A stretch of DNA of 64,000 nt from Allosaccharopolyspora coralli (GCF_009664835.1 NZ_CP045929.1:620001-684000), one strand, 5' to 3'; shown: positions 48,074 through 56,476, counted from the stretch's first letter. The notes: a model not told the origin generated them from the sequence alone. Numbers and translations: made by a program.

Positions 48074-49579
48074 TCATCGGTCGTCACGCGTGTCGTTGCT
48101 GTTCTTGTCCTCACCAAGCGCACGTTGGGCGGCTTGGTCGGCGGCGGTTCCTGCGCGGCGCTTGGCCACCCAGCCTTCGATGGTGCGTTGCCTCCCGCGC
48201 GCGACCGCCATCGCGCCCGGGGGGACATCCTCGACGATGACCGAACCGGCTGCGGTGTAGGCACCGTCGCCAACCTCGACGGGTGCGACGAACATGTTGT
48301 CGGCTCCCGTTCTGGAGTGCGATCCGATCACCGTGTGATGCTTGGCGACCCCGTCGTAGTTGACGAACACCGACGAGGCACCGATGTTGCTGTGTTCGCC
48401 GATGGTCGCATCACCGACGTAGGTCAGATGCGGCACCTTCGTGCCGGTGCCGATGTCGGCGCTTTTCGTCTCGACGAACGTGCCGACCTTCGCCTCGCCG
48501 GCGAGGCGCGTGTTCGGCCGCAGGTAGGCGAACGGGCCGACGCTCGCGTTCTCGCCGATCACCGCGGAGTCGGCGTGGCTGCGCACCACGGAGGCGCCCG
48601 TGCCGACACGACATGCGGTCAGCGTGCTGTCCGGGCCGACGACGGCGCCCTCGCCGACGGTGGTGCCCGCCCGCAGCTGTACGCCCGGTTCGACGACTAC
48701 GTCGCGCGCCAGCTCCACGTCGCAGTCCAGCCAGACCGATGCCGGGTCGACGAACGTCACGCCGGCACGCATGTGCGTCAGCAGCAGCCGCCGGTTCATC
48801 TCAGCACCGAGGCGCGCCAGCTGCACACGGTCGTTGACACCTTCCACCAGCCACGTGTCGGCGCACACCAGCGCACCGACCCGCCTGTCGTCGGCGCGGG
48901 CGATGGAGAGGACGTCGGTGAGATACAGCTCGCCCTGGGCGTTGTCCGTCGACAGGCGGCTGAGCGCGTTCTCGAGGACGGCCGCGTCGAAGGCGTACAC
49001 ACCGGAGTTGATCTCGGTGATCGTCGCCTGTTCCGGGGTGGCGTCCTTCTGTTCGACGATGCCCAGCACCGTGCCCGAATCGTCCCGTTCGAGACGGCCG
49101 TACCCCGTCGGGTCGTCAACGACGGCGGACAGGACGGTGACCGCGTTGCCGGAGTCGTGGTGCTCGGCCAGCAGCGCACGGAAGGTGTCGGCGTCGAGCA
49201 GCGGCACGTCGCCGTAGCTGACGAGCACGGTGCCCCGCCCCGCGTGGGAGAGCTCACTCGAACCGCACGCCACGGCGTGACCGGTGCCGTTCTGCTGCTC
49301 CTGGACGACGGTGCGGACCTTCCGGTCGAGGTCCTTCGCGACGGCGCTGAGGTGGTCGGTGACGGCGTCCCGCCCGTGCCCGACGACCACGACGAGGTCC
49401 TCCGGGTCGACGCCGGCGACGGCGCGCACCGCGTGTTCGACCAGCGAGCGACCGGCGATCGGGTGCAGCACCTTCGGGGTCGCGGAGCGCATCCGGGTGC
49501 CTTCTCCCGCGGCCAGCACGATCGCGCTGACCGGGGCGGACGCCTCGGTACTGGACGGGGCGGTCGCGCCCTGGAGCAT
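48074..49579 (-). CDS. glmU: Bifunctional GlcNAc-1-phosphate uridyltransferase / GlcN-1-phosphate acetyltransferase
   Basis: 501 residues. The N-terminal pyrophosphorylase has SAIVLAAGEGTRMRSATPKVLHPIAGRSL, GTGHAVACGSSEL and SYGDVPLLD. The C-terminal left-handed beta-helix acetyltransferase (about 260-460) has VGPFAYLRPNTRLAGEAKVGTFVETKSADIG and HLTYVGDATIGEHSNIGASSVFVNYDG with its catalytic His. The last 40 residues are disordered and charged. It makes UDP-GlcNAc for peptidoglycan. The ATG at 49579 is preceded by GGGAGAGC. Confidence 0.97.
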   Translation of the reverse strand: MLQGATAPSSTEASAPVSAIVLAAGEGTRMRSATPKVLHPIAGRSLVEHAVRAVAGVDPEDLVVVVGHGRDAVTDHLSAVAKDLDRKVRTVVQEQQNGTGHAVACGSSELSHAGRGTVLVSYGDVPLLDADTFRALLAEHHDSGNAVTVLSAVVDDPTGYGRLERDDSGTVLGIVEQKDATPEQATITEINSGVYAFDAAVLENALSRLSTDNAQGELYLTDVLSIARADDRRVGALVCADTWLVEGVNDRVQLARLGAEMNRRLLLTHMRAGVTFVDPASVWLDCDVELARDVVVEPGVQLRAGTTVGEGAVVGPDSTLTACRVGTGASVVRSHADSAVIGENASVGPFAYLRPNTRLAGEAKVGTFVETKSADIGTGTKVPHLTYVGDATIGEHSNIGASSVFVNYDGVAKHHTVIGSHSRTGADNMFVAPVEVGDGAYTAAGSVIVEDVPPGAMAVARGRQRTIEGWVAKRRAGTAADQAAQRALGEDKNSNDTRDDR

Positions 49580-49867
49580 CGATGCTCTCCCTCGGTCCGG
49601 TGCAGACTGCCGTGCGGAGCCTCGATCACGCTGTGGAGTGAGGCGTCCGAGCGGGTGAAGGGTAACCGGCCGGGTGACCCGGCCCGAGCGGCGCCCCGCC
49701 GAGGCCGCAGCTTCGTACGCGGGACGTCGGTGATGCTACGCCGCTGTCGGGGCGCTGACTGAGTGCCTGTCTGTGGTCTGGTCGCGATGTCCGTGAGGGC
49801 ATGGTCTCGCGTGCTCGGCCCGTGCACGGTGGTAGGTGACCACCACCGCAGATCAAAGACAGTTCCG

Positions 49868-49927
49868 CACCCTGCTCCGGCTGAGACCGTGCCGTACGGG
49901 CACGAATGCCAGTTCCAGGATGCCCCC
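49868..49927. repeat. Repeat family A, partial copy
   Basis: ACCCTGCTCCGGCTGAGACCG, GTGCCGTACGGGCAC and GCCAGTTCCAGGATGCCCCCTC are the reverse complement of the family A left arm. Just before it (49845-49856) CCACCGCAGATCA resembles the family B end. The rest of the 49580-49927 gap has no gene. Confidence 0.6.
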
Positions 49928-51718
49928 TCACAGCCGCTCCGGCGGCGTCCACGGGTCGTGGCTGTCCGCGGTCGCGCCGACTCCCGTCGTGAACGCGGAG
50001 ACGCGGTTTCCGCCCTCGCGTTTCGCCTGGTACATCGCGGCGTCGGCGCGAGCGAGGACCTGCGGCGGCGATTCCTGCGGGCGCATGGACACCACGCCGA
50101 TGGACAGCGTCACTCCGTGGGAGAGTGCGCGGGGCGTGTTCGCCACCGCGTCCACGGCGCGGGCCAGAGCCGCTTCCGCGGAGGCCAGCGTCGCGCCCGG
50201 CAGCAGCACCACGAACTCGTCACCGCCGTAGCGGGCCACCAGGTCGTCGGTACGCAGTGCGTCGCGCAGGGTGCCCGCGACGACGCGGAGCACGTCGTCG
50301 CCCTCGGCGTGCGAGCGCTCGTCGTTGACTTCCTTGAAACCGTCGAGGTCCACGAGCCCGACCGAGAGGGGATGAGCGGACGAGTCCTCCCGGAGCGCGT
50401 CGAGCTTGTCGTCCAGCGCGCGCCGGTTCGGCAGTCCGGTGAGGGGATCGTGCAACGCCTGCTGCGTGATCGCGTTGTGCCGCCGGGTGAGCCGGTGGTG
50501 CTCGAGCCGCGACTCGAGGGTGACTTCCCTGGTCTGCCGCATCGCCCCGAGCTCGGCCTCCAGCGCCTGCCCGTACGCTCGCAGCGCCTCCGCCCGCGTG
50601 TCCTCCGCAAGCCCGGGGACCTGGGCGTACTCGCGAAGCAACGAGATGCGCAGCGACGGTTCGGAGGTGTCCTCGGAGAACTCCTTGACGGTGCGCGCGA
50701 GCACACTCGCTGCTTCGTCCGCCCGCCCGGAGGCCACCAGACAGCGGCAGAGGGCGATCACCACGATGATCTTCTCGCGGGCGAGCCCGCCGGTGTCGAG
50801 GCCGCGCAGCAGGTCGAGGCGGTCGAGATGCTCGGCGTCCGGTTTCGTGAACGCGTGGGCGACGCCGAGCACCGGCATCTGCTCGGCGGCGGGGCGGTCC
50901 GCCGTCCGTGGGAACAGCGACTCGCGCCACGGGCCCTCGGCGGCGACGGCGATGGCGGATGCGGTGCGGAACCGCGCGGCGGCCTCGTCGTGCTGACCGG
51001 TGCGTTCCAGTCGTAGGCCCCAGCCGATCAGCATCCGGCAACGGTTGATCAGGTGCGCGGCGATCTCGTGCGGCCCGCCGCTCTCCCGGATGCGGTGATG
51101 GGCGCTGGCCATGACCTTGTCGGCCTCGCCGAAGACACCGATCTGCGCCAACACCAGCCCGATGTCGACGAGTGCGGTCGCCAACAGCCGCTCCCATGAG
51201 CGGCGTCCGAGGGTGGAGTCCGGGACCAGTTCGACGTCGAGCATCGCCAGAGCGCTGGCGATCTCGCTGAGCGCGGTGTCCTCGTTGCCGCCGAGCAGCG
51301 AGCGCCGGCCGCGCAGTGCGCGGGCGTCCGCCTCGAGCACCTGCAGGCCGTGCTTCTTGGTGTGTGCCAGCAGCTCGTCGAGCAGCGGGTCGGCCGTCTC
51401 GACGAGCTCGGGGATGGCCAGCCGCATCGTCGCGCAGTGCCGGACCAGTTGGGCGACGACGCGGGGTTCGCCGCGTCGCTGCGCCTCGGCGAGCAGTCCG
51501 TCGGCCTCGCGAAGGGTCGCGTGCTGGCGGTGCGGGTCGCTGTGCTGACCCATCGCGTTGAGTTCCCGGGCACGCCCCACCAGCCACGCGTCCGAGACCT
51601 CGTGGAGCGTGGTTTCCGGTTCCTTGCGCAGGTCGACCTCGTCCTCGCGCAGCGGCACACACCCCCTGTCGACGTCCTCGACGGTCAGCACGGCCGTGGT
51701 GACCAGAACGGCCGCCAC
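49928..51718 (-). CDS. Diguanylate cyclase (GGDEF) with a helical-repeat N-terminal region
   Basis: Up to 596 residues. The GGDEF domain is about 425-585: LVDLDGFKEVNDERSHAEGDDVLRVVAGTL with metal Asp and ARYGGDEFVVLLPG carrying an intact GGDEF. Residues 50-410 are helical and TPR-like (LVDIGLVLAQIGVFGEADKVMASAHHRIRESG and similar). No membrane segment is present, so it is a cytosolic c-di-GMP synthase controlled through protein contacts. The inhibitory-site RxxD just before GGDEF is not obvious (the position reads LVARYGGDEF). The N-terminus is uncertain; a start about 20 codons later is possible. It lies between glmU and tRNA-Gln. Confidence 0.88.
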   Translation of the reverse strand: MAAVLVTTAVLTVEDVDRGCVPLREDEVDLRKEPETTLHEVSDAWLVGRARELNAMGQHSDPHRQHATLREADGLLAEAQRRGEPRVVAQLVRHCATMRLAIPELVETADPLLDELLAHTKKHGLQVLEADARALRGRRSLLGGNEDTALSEIASALAMLDVELVPDSTLGRRSWERLLATALVDIGLVLAQIGVFGEADKVMASAHHRIRESGGPHEIAAHLINRCRMLIGWGLRLERTGQHDEAAARFRTASAIAVAAEGPWRESLFPRTADRPAAEQMPVLGVAHAFTKPDAEHLDRLDLLRGLDTGGLAREKIIVVIALCRCLVASGRADEAASVLARTVKEFSEDTSEPSLRISLLREYAQVPGLAEDTRAEALRAYGQALEAELGAMRQTREVTLESRLEHHRLTRRHNAITQQALHDPLTGLPNRRALDDKLDALREDSSAHPLSVGLVDLDGFKEVNDERSHAEGDDVLRVVAGTLRDALRTDDLVARYGGDEFVVLLPGATLASAEAALARAVDAVANTPRALSHGVTLSIGVVSMRPQESPPQVLARADAAMYQAKREGGNRVSAFTTGVGATADSHDPWTPPERL

Positions 51719-51816
51719 GGCTGTCCACCTGTGGCTCCGGACAGCCGTGGCCGTCCGTTCTCATGACCGGGACGGCCAGCTCGCCCACTGGGCGGCCGGC
51801 CCGCCGGGGCCGATCG

Positions 51817-51887
51817 CTCCGCCGCCAGGATTCGAACCTGAACCTTCTGAACCAAAATCAGAGGTGCTGCCTTTACACCACGGCGGA
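51817..51887 (-). tRNA. tRNA-Gln (anticodon TTG)
   Basis: On the minus strand acceptor TCCGCCG pairs with CGGCGGA, with the U1-A72 pair usual for tRNA-Gln and discriminator G. The anticodon stem TCTGA/TCAGA encloses TTTTGGT with anticodon TTG (codon CAA). The T loop is TTCGAAT. CCA is not encoded. Confidence 0.95.
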
Positions 51888-52097
51888 TCGCTCCGGACGC
51901 GAGATCCGGATCGCCTCGGTCGCCCAGTCTAGCGGGGGAAGTCGATCTCTTCTCCGCGCCGTCGGCCCGGAGTCATCGTGGCACGGGCGTCCAGCCGCAC
52001 CGACGTCGGTGTGGCCGAACGAGTGTGAGACACGCCCGGCGTCCGTTCGGACACGCCGCGAGCTCCGGAGGTCAGGGGTGTCGATCCGACCCCGAAC

Positions 52098-52132
52098 AAC
52101 TTACGCTGGCGTAGGTTACGGTCCCGTAGGCT
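52098..52132 (+). promoter_or_regulatory. Operator and -10 of the desaturase gene
   Basis: AACTTACGCTGGCGTAGGTT (52098-52117) is a 20-bp palindrome with one mismatched pair, followed by a second TACGG-TCC-CGTA half-copy. TAGGCT (52127-52132) is the -10. The palindrome covers the -35, as expected for a repressor; the TetR encoded downstream at 53226 is the obvious candidate. Confidence 0.55.
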
Positions 52133-52199
52133 GACGACGGTGTGGACGGGTCGTTCCCCAGACAGCATCGCCCACCTTCCGACCCAGTTGAGGTACAGC

Positions 52200-53171
52200 A
52201 TGACCGCAGCAGCAACCGACCGCGTTGCCGACGAAAGTACGGCGCGCGGCGGCCGGAAGCCGCTACTCGCCGAACCCCGAGGCTCGGGCCACCAGGTGCT
52301 CGTCTACCTCTTCCTGCTGATTCCGATGACCGCGCTCCTCGCCGCGATCCCGCTCGCCTGGGTCGAAGGTTGGCTGGGCTGGACCGACATCGCGCTCATG
52401 GTCGGGTTCTGGCTGATCAGCGGACTCGGTGTCACCGTCGGGTTCCACCGCCACTTCACCCACGGCTCGTTCAAGGCGAACCGTTTCCTGCGCGGGTTCC
52501 TCGCCGTCGCGGGCATGATGTCCGCGCAGGGGCCGGTGATCACCTGGGTCGCCGACCACCGCAGGCATCACGCGTTCTCCGACCGTGAGGGCGACCCGCA
52601 CTCGCCGTGGCTGTTCGGTACCGGCCCGGCCGCGCTGATGAAGGGGTTCTGGCACTCCCACATGGGCTGGCTGCTCAACCGGGACCAGACCAACGAGGAG
52701 CGCTTCGCCCCCGACCTGCGCAAGGACCGGACGCTGGTCCGGCTCAACGCGCTGTTCCCGCTGTGGACCGTGCTGAGCTTCGCCCTTCCCGCCGCCATCG
52801 GCGGTCTCGTCACGATGTCCTGGTGGGGAGTGTTCACCGGATTCTTCTGGGGCGGTCTGGTGCGCGTGTCGTTCCTGCACCACATCACCTGGTCGGTGAA
52901 CTCGATCTGCCACATGATCGGGGAGCGCCCGTTCAAGAGCAGGGACAAGGCGGCGAACTTCTGGCCGTTGGCGATCCTGTCCTTCGGCGAGTCCTGGCAC
53001 AACCTGCACCACGCGGACCCGACCTGCGCCCGGCACGGTGTGCTCAAGGGTCAGATCGACATGTCCGCCCGCGTGATCTGGGCGTTCGAGAAGCTCGGCT
53101 GGGCGTGGAACGTGCGCTGGTCGAACCCGCAGCGGCTCGCCCGCATCACGCTCACCGAGAACAAGGCGTGA
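52200..53171 (+). CDS. Acyl-CoA (delta-9 type) fatty acid desaturase
   Basis: 323 residues from the ATG at 52200 (GAGG 7 nt upstream); a leaderless GTG at 52140, 7 nt after TAGGCT, is an alternative that adds 20 residues. The three histidine boxes are GFHRHFTHGSF (HxxxxH), ADHRRHHAFSD (HxxHH) and WHNLHHADPTC (HxxHH). Two hydrophobic hairpins span the membrane. This membrane di-iron enzyme introduces a cis double bond into acyl-CoA with O2 and an electron donor. The TetR gene follows after 54 bp. Confidence 0.93.
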   Translation: MTAAATDRVADESTARGGRKPLLAEPRGSGHQVLVYLFLLIPMTALLAAIPLAWVEGWLGWTDIALMVGFWLISGLGVTVGFHRHFTHGSFKANRFLRGFLAVAGMMSAQGPVITWVADHRRHHAFSDREGDPHSPWLFGTGPAALMKGFWHSHMGWLLNRDQTNEERFAPDLRKDRTLVRLNALFPLWTVLSFALPAAIGGLVTMSWWGVFTGFFWGGLVRVSFLHHITWSVNSICHMIGERPFKSRDKAANFWPLAILSFGESWHNLHHADPTCARHGVLKGQIDMSARVIWAFEKLGWAWNVRWSNPQRLARITLTENKA

Positions 53172-53212
53172 TCTCCGGCGGAGCCGCCCGCGCTCGCCCG
53201 CGAGTGACCACT

Positions 53213-53218
53213 TAGGCT
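53213..53218 (+). promoter_or_regulatory. -10 element (TAGGCT) of the TetR gene
   Basis: TAGGCT ends 7 nt before the GTG at 53226, giving this regulator its own leaderless promoter behind the desaturase. Confidence 0.55.
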
Positions 53219-53225
53219 CGCGGGC

Positions 53226-53903
53226 GTGGTGGGACGGCGTCGAGGTCGCAACGCGACCGGAGGGGGTTCCGGGCGCCGCACGGATCCTGGTGCCCGTGTG
53301 CGCGTCCGGATGACCGGCAAGGAACGGCGCCAGCAACTGCTCGACGTGGCGCGGGAGCTCTTCGCGGAGAAGGGCTTCGACGGCGCCTCGATCGAGGAGA
53401 TCGCCCACCGCGCCGAGGTGTCCAAACCGGTCGTCTACGAACACTTCGGTGGCAAGGAAGGCATCTACGCGGTCGTCGTGGACCGCGAGATGCAGCATCT
53501 GCTGGACACGATCGTGTCCGCGTTGTCGGCTGGTCACCCGCGCGCGCTGCTGGAGCAGGCCGCGTGCGCGCTGCTGGACTACATCGAGAGCTCCACCGAC
53601 GGGTTCCGGATCCTCGTCCGGGACTCGCCGGTTCCGAGTACCACCGGCACCTTCTCCAGCCTGCTCAACGACATCGCCAGCCAGGTCGAGCACATCTTCG
53701 GTCTGCAGTTCAGTGCCAAGGGCTACGATCCGAAACTCGCCCCGCTCTACAGCCAGGCACTGGTCGGGCTGGTGGCGTTGACCGGCCAGTGGTGGCTGGA
53801 GGTGCGCAAGCCGAAGAAGGACGACGTCGCCGCGCACCTGGTCAATCTCGCGTGGAACGGCCTGTCCCATCTCGAGCACGAGCCCAAGCTGCACATTCGC
53901 TGA
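53226..53903 (+). CDS. TetR-family regulator, probable desaturase repressor
   Basis: 225 residues. A basic N-terminal tail (1-28) is followed by the HTH: ERRQQLLDVARELFAEKGFDGASIEEIAHRAEVSKPVVYEHFGGKEGIYAVVVDREM. A helical ligand domain covers about 80-225. M. tuberculosis has a TetR gene (Rv1019) at the same place after glmU. The desaturase neighbour and the palindrome at 52098 suggest control of unsaturated lipid synthesis, with an acyl-CoA or fatty acid as effector. The stop overlaps the first base of the family A repeat. Confidence 0.9.
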   Translation: MVGRRRGRNATGGGSGRRTDPGARVRVRMTGKERRQQLLDVARELFAEKGFDGASIEEIAHRAEVSKPVVYEHFGGKEGIYAVVVDREMQHLLDTIVSALSAGHPRALLEQAACALLDYIESSTDGFRILVRDSPVPSTTGTFSSLLNDIASQVEHIFGLQFSAKGYDPKLAPLYSQALVGLVALTGQWWLEVRKPKKDDVAAHLVNLAWNGLSHLEHEPKLHIR

Positions 53904-54117
53904 GAGCGCATTTGGGATCTTGGGTGGGTGGTCCGGTACCGCCGCCCCAGTTCGTGCCTCGCGGCGTTGGGGTCCTCTTGAGTACCAGGCGTACGCGGCG
54001 AGAACCCCTGCCTTGCGAGGCACGAACTGAAACGCCGGAGCTCCTCACCCTGCCGCGGCTGGTCACTTGCGACCGTGCCCTACGGGCACACAAGCGAGTT
54101 CCCAAAACGCCCTCTGA
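53903..54117. repeat. Repeat family A, full copy in inverted orientation
   Basis: 215 bp. Compared with 13531-13742 it is the reverse complement along its full length, sharing CCCCAGTTCG, GCGGCGTTGGGGTCCTCTTG, CGTACGCGGCGAGAACCCC, GCGAGGCACGAACTG and TGCCCTACGGGCACA. Ends GAGAGCGCATTTGGGAT and AAAACGCCCTCTGAG are inverted repeats. It abuts the TetR stop on one side and is followed within 35 bp by a family B copy. Confidence 0.85.
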
Positions 54118-54150
54118 GGAAAACTCCGTTGGAAAGGGGTTTGCTCGCAG

Positions 54151-54283
54151 GGTCGGGTGGCGGAACCTCAGCGCCCTCCTCGCTGCGGGATCGGTTTCTT
54201 GAGTAGCGGCCTACGCTGCGAAACCGCTGTCCTCGCGAGGAGGGCGCTGAGAACCCGCCGGTGGTCCGGCTGCGTACGTGGTG
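54151..54283. repeat. Repeat family B, core copy
   Basis: About 96% identical to the first part of 44163-44392 (five differences in about 125 bp). The inner stem reads GGTTTC / GAAACC where the other copy has GATTTC / GAAATC, so one base pair has changed on both sides. Its right end runs into the Abi-like gene and supplies that gene's apparent start codon. Confidence 0.8.
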
Positions 54284-54829
54284 AAAGTGCGCGGATTCGC
54301 CTGCGTCGCCATCCGCAACGCCGTGCACGGGGTCCTGGCCGAGCACTTCGACCGCGCGGACTGGTGGAACACTCCAGGCCTCGATGCGCGGGCGGTAAGC
54401 ACGGCCCGTGATGAAGAGGACAAGCTCGCCGCCCGGCTGCCGAAGGTCACCGCGGACGACGTCGTCGCTGCGCTGTCGTTCGGGTTCTGGTCATCGATGC
54501 TGGGCGGCCCGAAAGGCGCGCTCGAGCAGAACCTGTACTGGCAACGATGCCTGCACCGGGCTTTCCCCGGATGGACCCACCGGCCGAACGACGCACGAGG
54601 ACGCAAGGCGTTTCTCCGCCGCATCGAGCTCCTGCGGAAGTTCCGCAACCGGGTCGCACATCACGAGCCGATCCACGCGCGTGACCTGCGCAAAGACCAC
54701 GACCGCATCCTTGATGTTGCCGCGCTGATCCACCCCGATCTCGCCTCGTTCTTGCGGGGGCACAGCCGTGTGCCGGACGTACTCGCCCGTCGCACTGCTG
54801 CCGTCGAGGATGGCGTGTGCCAGTTCTGA
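54278..54829 (+). CDS. Truncated Abi-like (HEPN) protein
   Basis: 183 residues. The region after about residue 8 resembles the Abi-like family: AIRNAVHGVLAEHFDRADWW, VVAALSFGFWSSMLGG, LYWQRCLHRAFPGW, LRKFRNRVAHHEPIHARDLRKDH and FLRGHSRVPDVL. RNRVAHH fits the R-x(4-6)-H motif of HEPN ribonucleases. Family proteins usually have about 50-60 more residues before the xxVALRNAxH helix. Here that part is missing and the first codons come from the family B repeat. The gene is probably an N-terminally deleted relic, although the rest of the frame is open with normal codon bias. Such proteins act in phage exclusion. Confidence 0.6.
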   Translation: MVKVRGFACVAIRNAVHGVLAEHFDRADWWNTPGLDARAVSTARDEEDKLAARLPKVTADDVVAALSFGFWSSMLGGPKGALEQNLYWQRCLHRAFPGWTHRPNDARGRKAFLRRIELLRKFRNRVAHHEPIHARDLRKDHDRILDVAALIHPDLASFLRGHSRVPDVLARRTAAVEDGVCQF

Positions 54830-55199
54830 ACCGGACCAACACCTGCGCCGGTTCTCGAGAGGGCGCAGGCTGGACCCTGTGAGGTCGCGTGCCCGGCGGC
54901 GGTGTGAGCACTGCCGCCGTTCTCTGGAGAGCGGGCGCCGGGCCGACGCCCGCTTCTGCGGCGACGTCTGCCGGGCGGCGCACCGGCGAGCTGAGCAGCT
55001 GTTCGTCGAACTGATCGCCGAGGGGAAGGCAACCCGGTTCGGCTCCCCGAAGCCACCAGGAGGGGGCCAGTGCGTGCGCTGCGGCCGCGCCTGGCCGGCG
55101 TATCGACATCGCCGCTCGGACGCCCTCTATTGCAGCGCGTCCTGCCGCACGTTGGCGTGGCGTGATCGCGCAGCCGGGCGCAGACCCGTCAACAGTTGA
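54810..55199 (+). CDS. Small protein with two Cys-rich zinc-binding modules
   Basis: 129 residues. Two zinc-ribbon-like modules: CEHCRRSLESGRRADARFC...C (CxxC...CxxxC, about residues 31-53) and CVRCGRAWPAYRHRRSDALYC...C (about 88-113). Both end in a basic helix (AAHRRAEQLFVEL and RTLAWRDRAA). It is Arg-rich, suggesting nucleic-acid binding. I do not recognise a named family. The ATG at 54810 overlaps the end of the Abi-like gene by 20 bp, so the two may be translationally coupled, for example as a paired defence module. A start further upstream inside the Abi-like gene is less likely. Confidence 0.55.
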   Translation: MACASSEPDQHLRRFSRGRRLDPVRSRARRRCEHCRRSLESGRRADARFCGDVCRAAHRRAEQLFVELIAEGKATRFGSPKPPGGGQCVRCGRAWPAYRHRRSDALYCSASCRTLAWRDRAAGRRPVNS

Positions 55200-55342
55200 C
55201 GGCTCGACGACCGGCTGGTGATCGACACCGGCAACCCTGGGAACCCTGGAAACCCAGTGGTTTACGTGGTGGGGTCTGAGTAGCAGCCGAACAGGATCCT
55301 CCGGTAACGCCCGCTGCTGAGATCGGTGGGCCGCGCAGTACT

Positions 55343-55369
55343 GAGCCCGCGCCGGGTTGGCGCGGGCTC
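55343..55369 (+). terminator. Intrinsic terminator after the zinc-module gene
   Basis: GAGCCCGCGCC and GGCGCGGGCTC form an 11-bp stem with loop GGGTT, followed by TTT. It lies 144 nt after the stop and 97 nt before the convergent trxB stop. The rest of the 55200-55465 gap has no gene. Confidence 0.75.
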
Positions 55370-55465
55370 TTTGGTGTGGCTAGTGCGGTTATTGCTGGTC
55401 GCTGATCCATGCGGTCGTCTCAGCGATCGAGTCCGCGAGACCGGATGGGTTGAGCACAGCGACGT

Positions 55466-56476
55466 TCAGTCTGGTGTGGCCATGGCCGCTTCGGTGGCGG
55501 GACCGTCCCCGCCGACGAACTCGGCCGCGATGTCGGCGTGCTCGGCGGCATCCCGCTCGGCGAGCCACCGCTCGGCGTCGATCGCCGCGGAGCAGCCGGA
55601 GCCGGCCGCGGTAACCGCCTGACGGTAGGTCTTGTCGACCAGGTCACCGGCGGCGAACACGCCGGGAACGCTGGTGTGGGTGGTGGGTTGGCGCACCTGC
55701 ACGTAACCCTCCGAGTCGACCTCGAGCTGGTCGCGGACGAGCTGGCTGCGGGGGTCGTGGCCGATGGCCACGAACATCGCGTTCACCGGCAGGTCGGAGA
55801 CCTCTCCGGTGAACGTGTCCCGCACCTTCAGTCCGGACACGGTGCCGTCGCCGACCACCTCGTCGACCACCGCGTTGGTGCGCCACTTGATCTTCTCGTT
55901 CGCGCGGGCGCGTTCGAGCATGATCTTGGAGGAGCGGAACTCGTCGCGGCGGTGCACGACGGTCACCGAGCTGGCGAACCGGGTCAGGAACGTCGCTTCC
56001 TCCATCGCCGAGTCACCACCGCCGACCACGGCGATGTCCTGCTCGCGGAAGAAGAACCCGTCGCAGGTCGCGCAGGAGGACACACCGCGGCCGAGGAACT
56101 CCTCCTCGCCGGGCACGCCCACGTATCGGGGTGCGGCCCCCATGGCCAGGACGACGGCCTTGGCGCGGTACTCGACACCGTTGACCGTGACGGTCTTGAT
56201 GTCGCCGGTGAGCTGCATGGCCTCGACGTCCTCGGCCCGCAGCTCCGCACCGAATCGTTCGGCCTGGGAACGCATCTGCTCCATGAGCTCGGGGCCCATG
56301 ATGCCTTCGCGGAACCCGGGGTAGTTCTCCACGTCAGTCGTGTTCATCAGCTCGCCACCGAACTGGCTGCCCTCGAACACGAGAGGTTCGAGCTCCGCCC
56401 GCGCGGCGTACACCGCGGCGGTGTAGCCGGCCGGGCCGGAGCCCACGATGATCAGGTTGCGGACATCGTCGGTCAC
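55466..56476 (-). CDS. trxB: Thioredoxin reductase of the arsenic island
   Basis: 336 residues. FAD motif [20 protein letters not shown], redox-active [11 protein letters not shown] (CATC), NADPH motif [17 protein letters not shown] and C-terminal [24 protein letters not shown] are all intact. It reduces thioredoxin with NADPH. Its ATG overlaps the arsC stop (ATGA), so it is dedicated to ArsC recycling. No thioredoxin gene is in the island, so a host thioredoxin must be used. The last residues after EHADIAAEF are unlike housekeeping TrxB. Confidence 0.95.
   Translation of the reverse strand: MTDDVRNLIIVGSGPAGYTAAVYAARAELEPLVFEGSQFGGELMNTTDVENYPGFREGIMGPELMEQMRSQAERFGAELRAEDVEAMQLTGDIKTVTVNGVEYRAKAVVLAMGAAPRYVGVPGEEEFLGRGVSSCATCDGFFFREQDIAVVGGGDSAMEEATFLTRFASSVTVVHRRDEFRSSKIMLERARANEKIKWRTNAVVDEVVGDGTVSGLKVRDTFTGEVSDLPVNAMFVAIGHDPRSQLVRDQLEVDSEGYVQVRQPTTHTSVPGVFAAGDLVDKTYRQAVTAAGSGCSAAIDAERWLAERDAAEHADIAAEFVGGDGPATEAAMATPD

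Noticed and set aside
48125-49762. 545-codon plus-strand frame across glmU
   Set aside because: Antisense shadow of glmU, low complexity.
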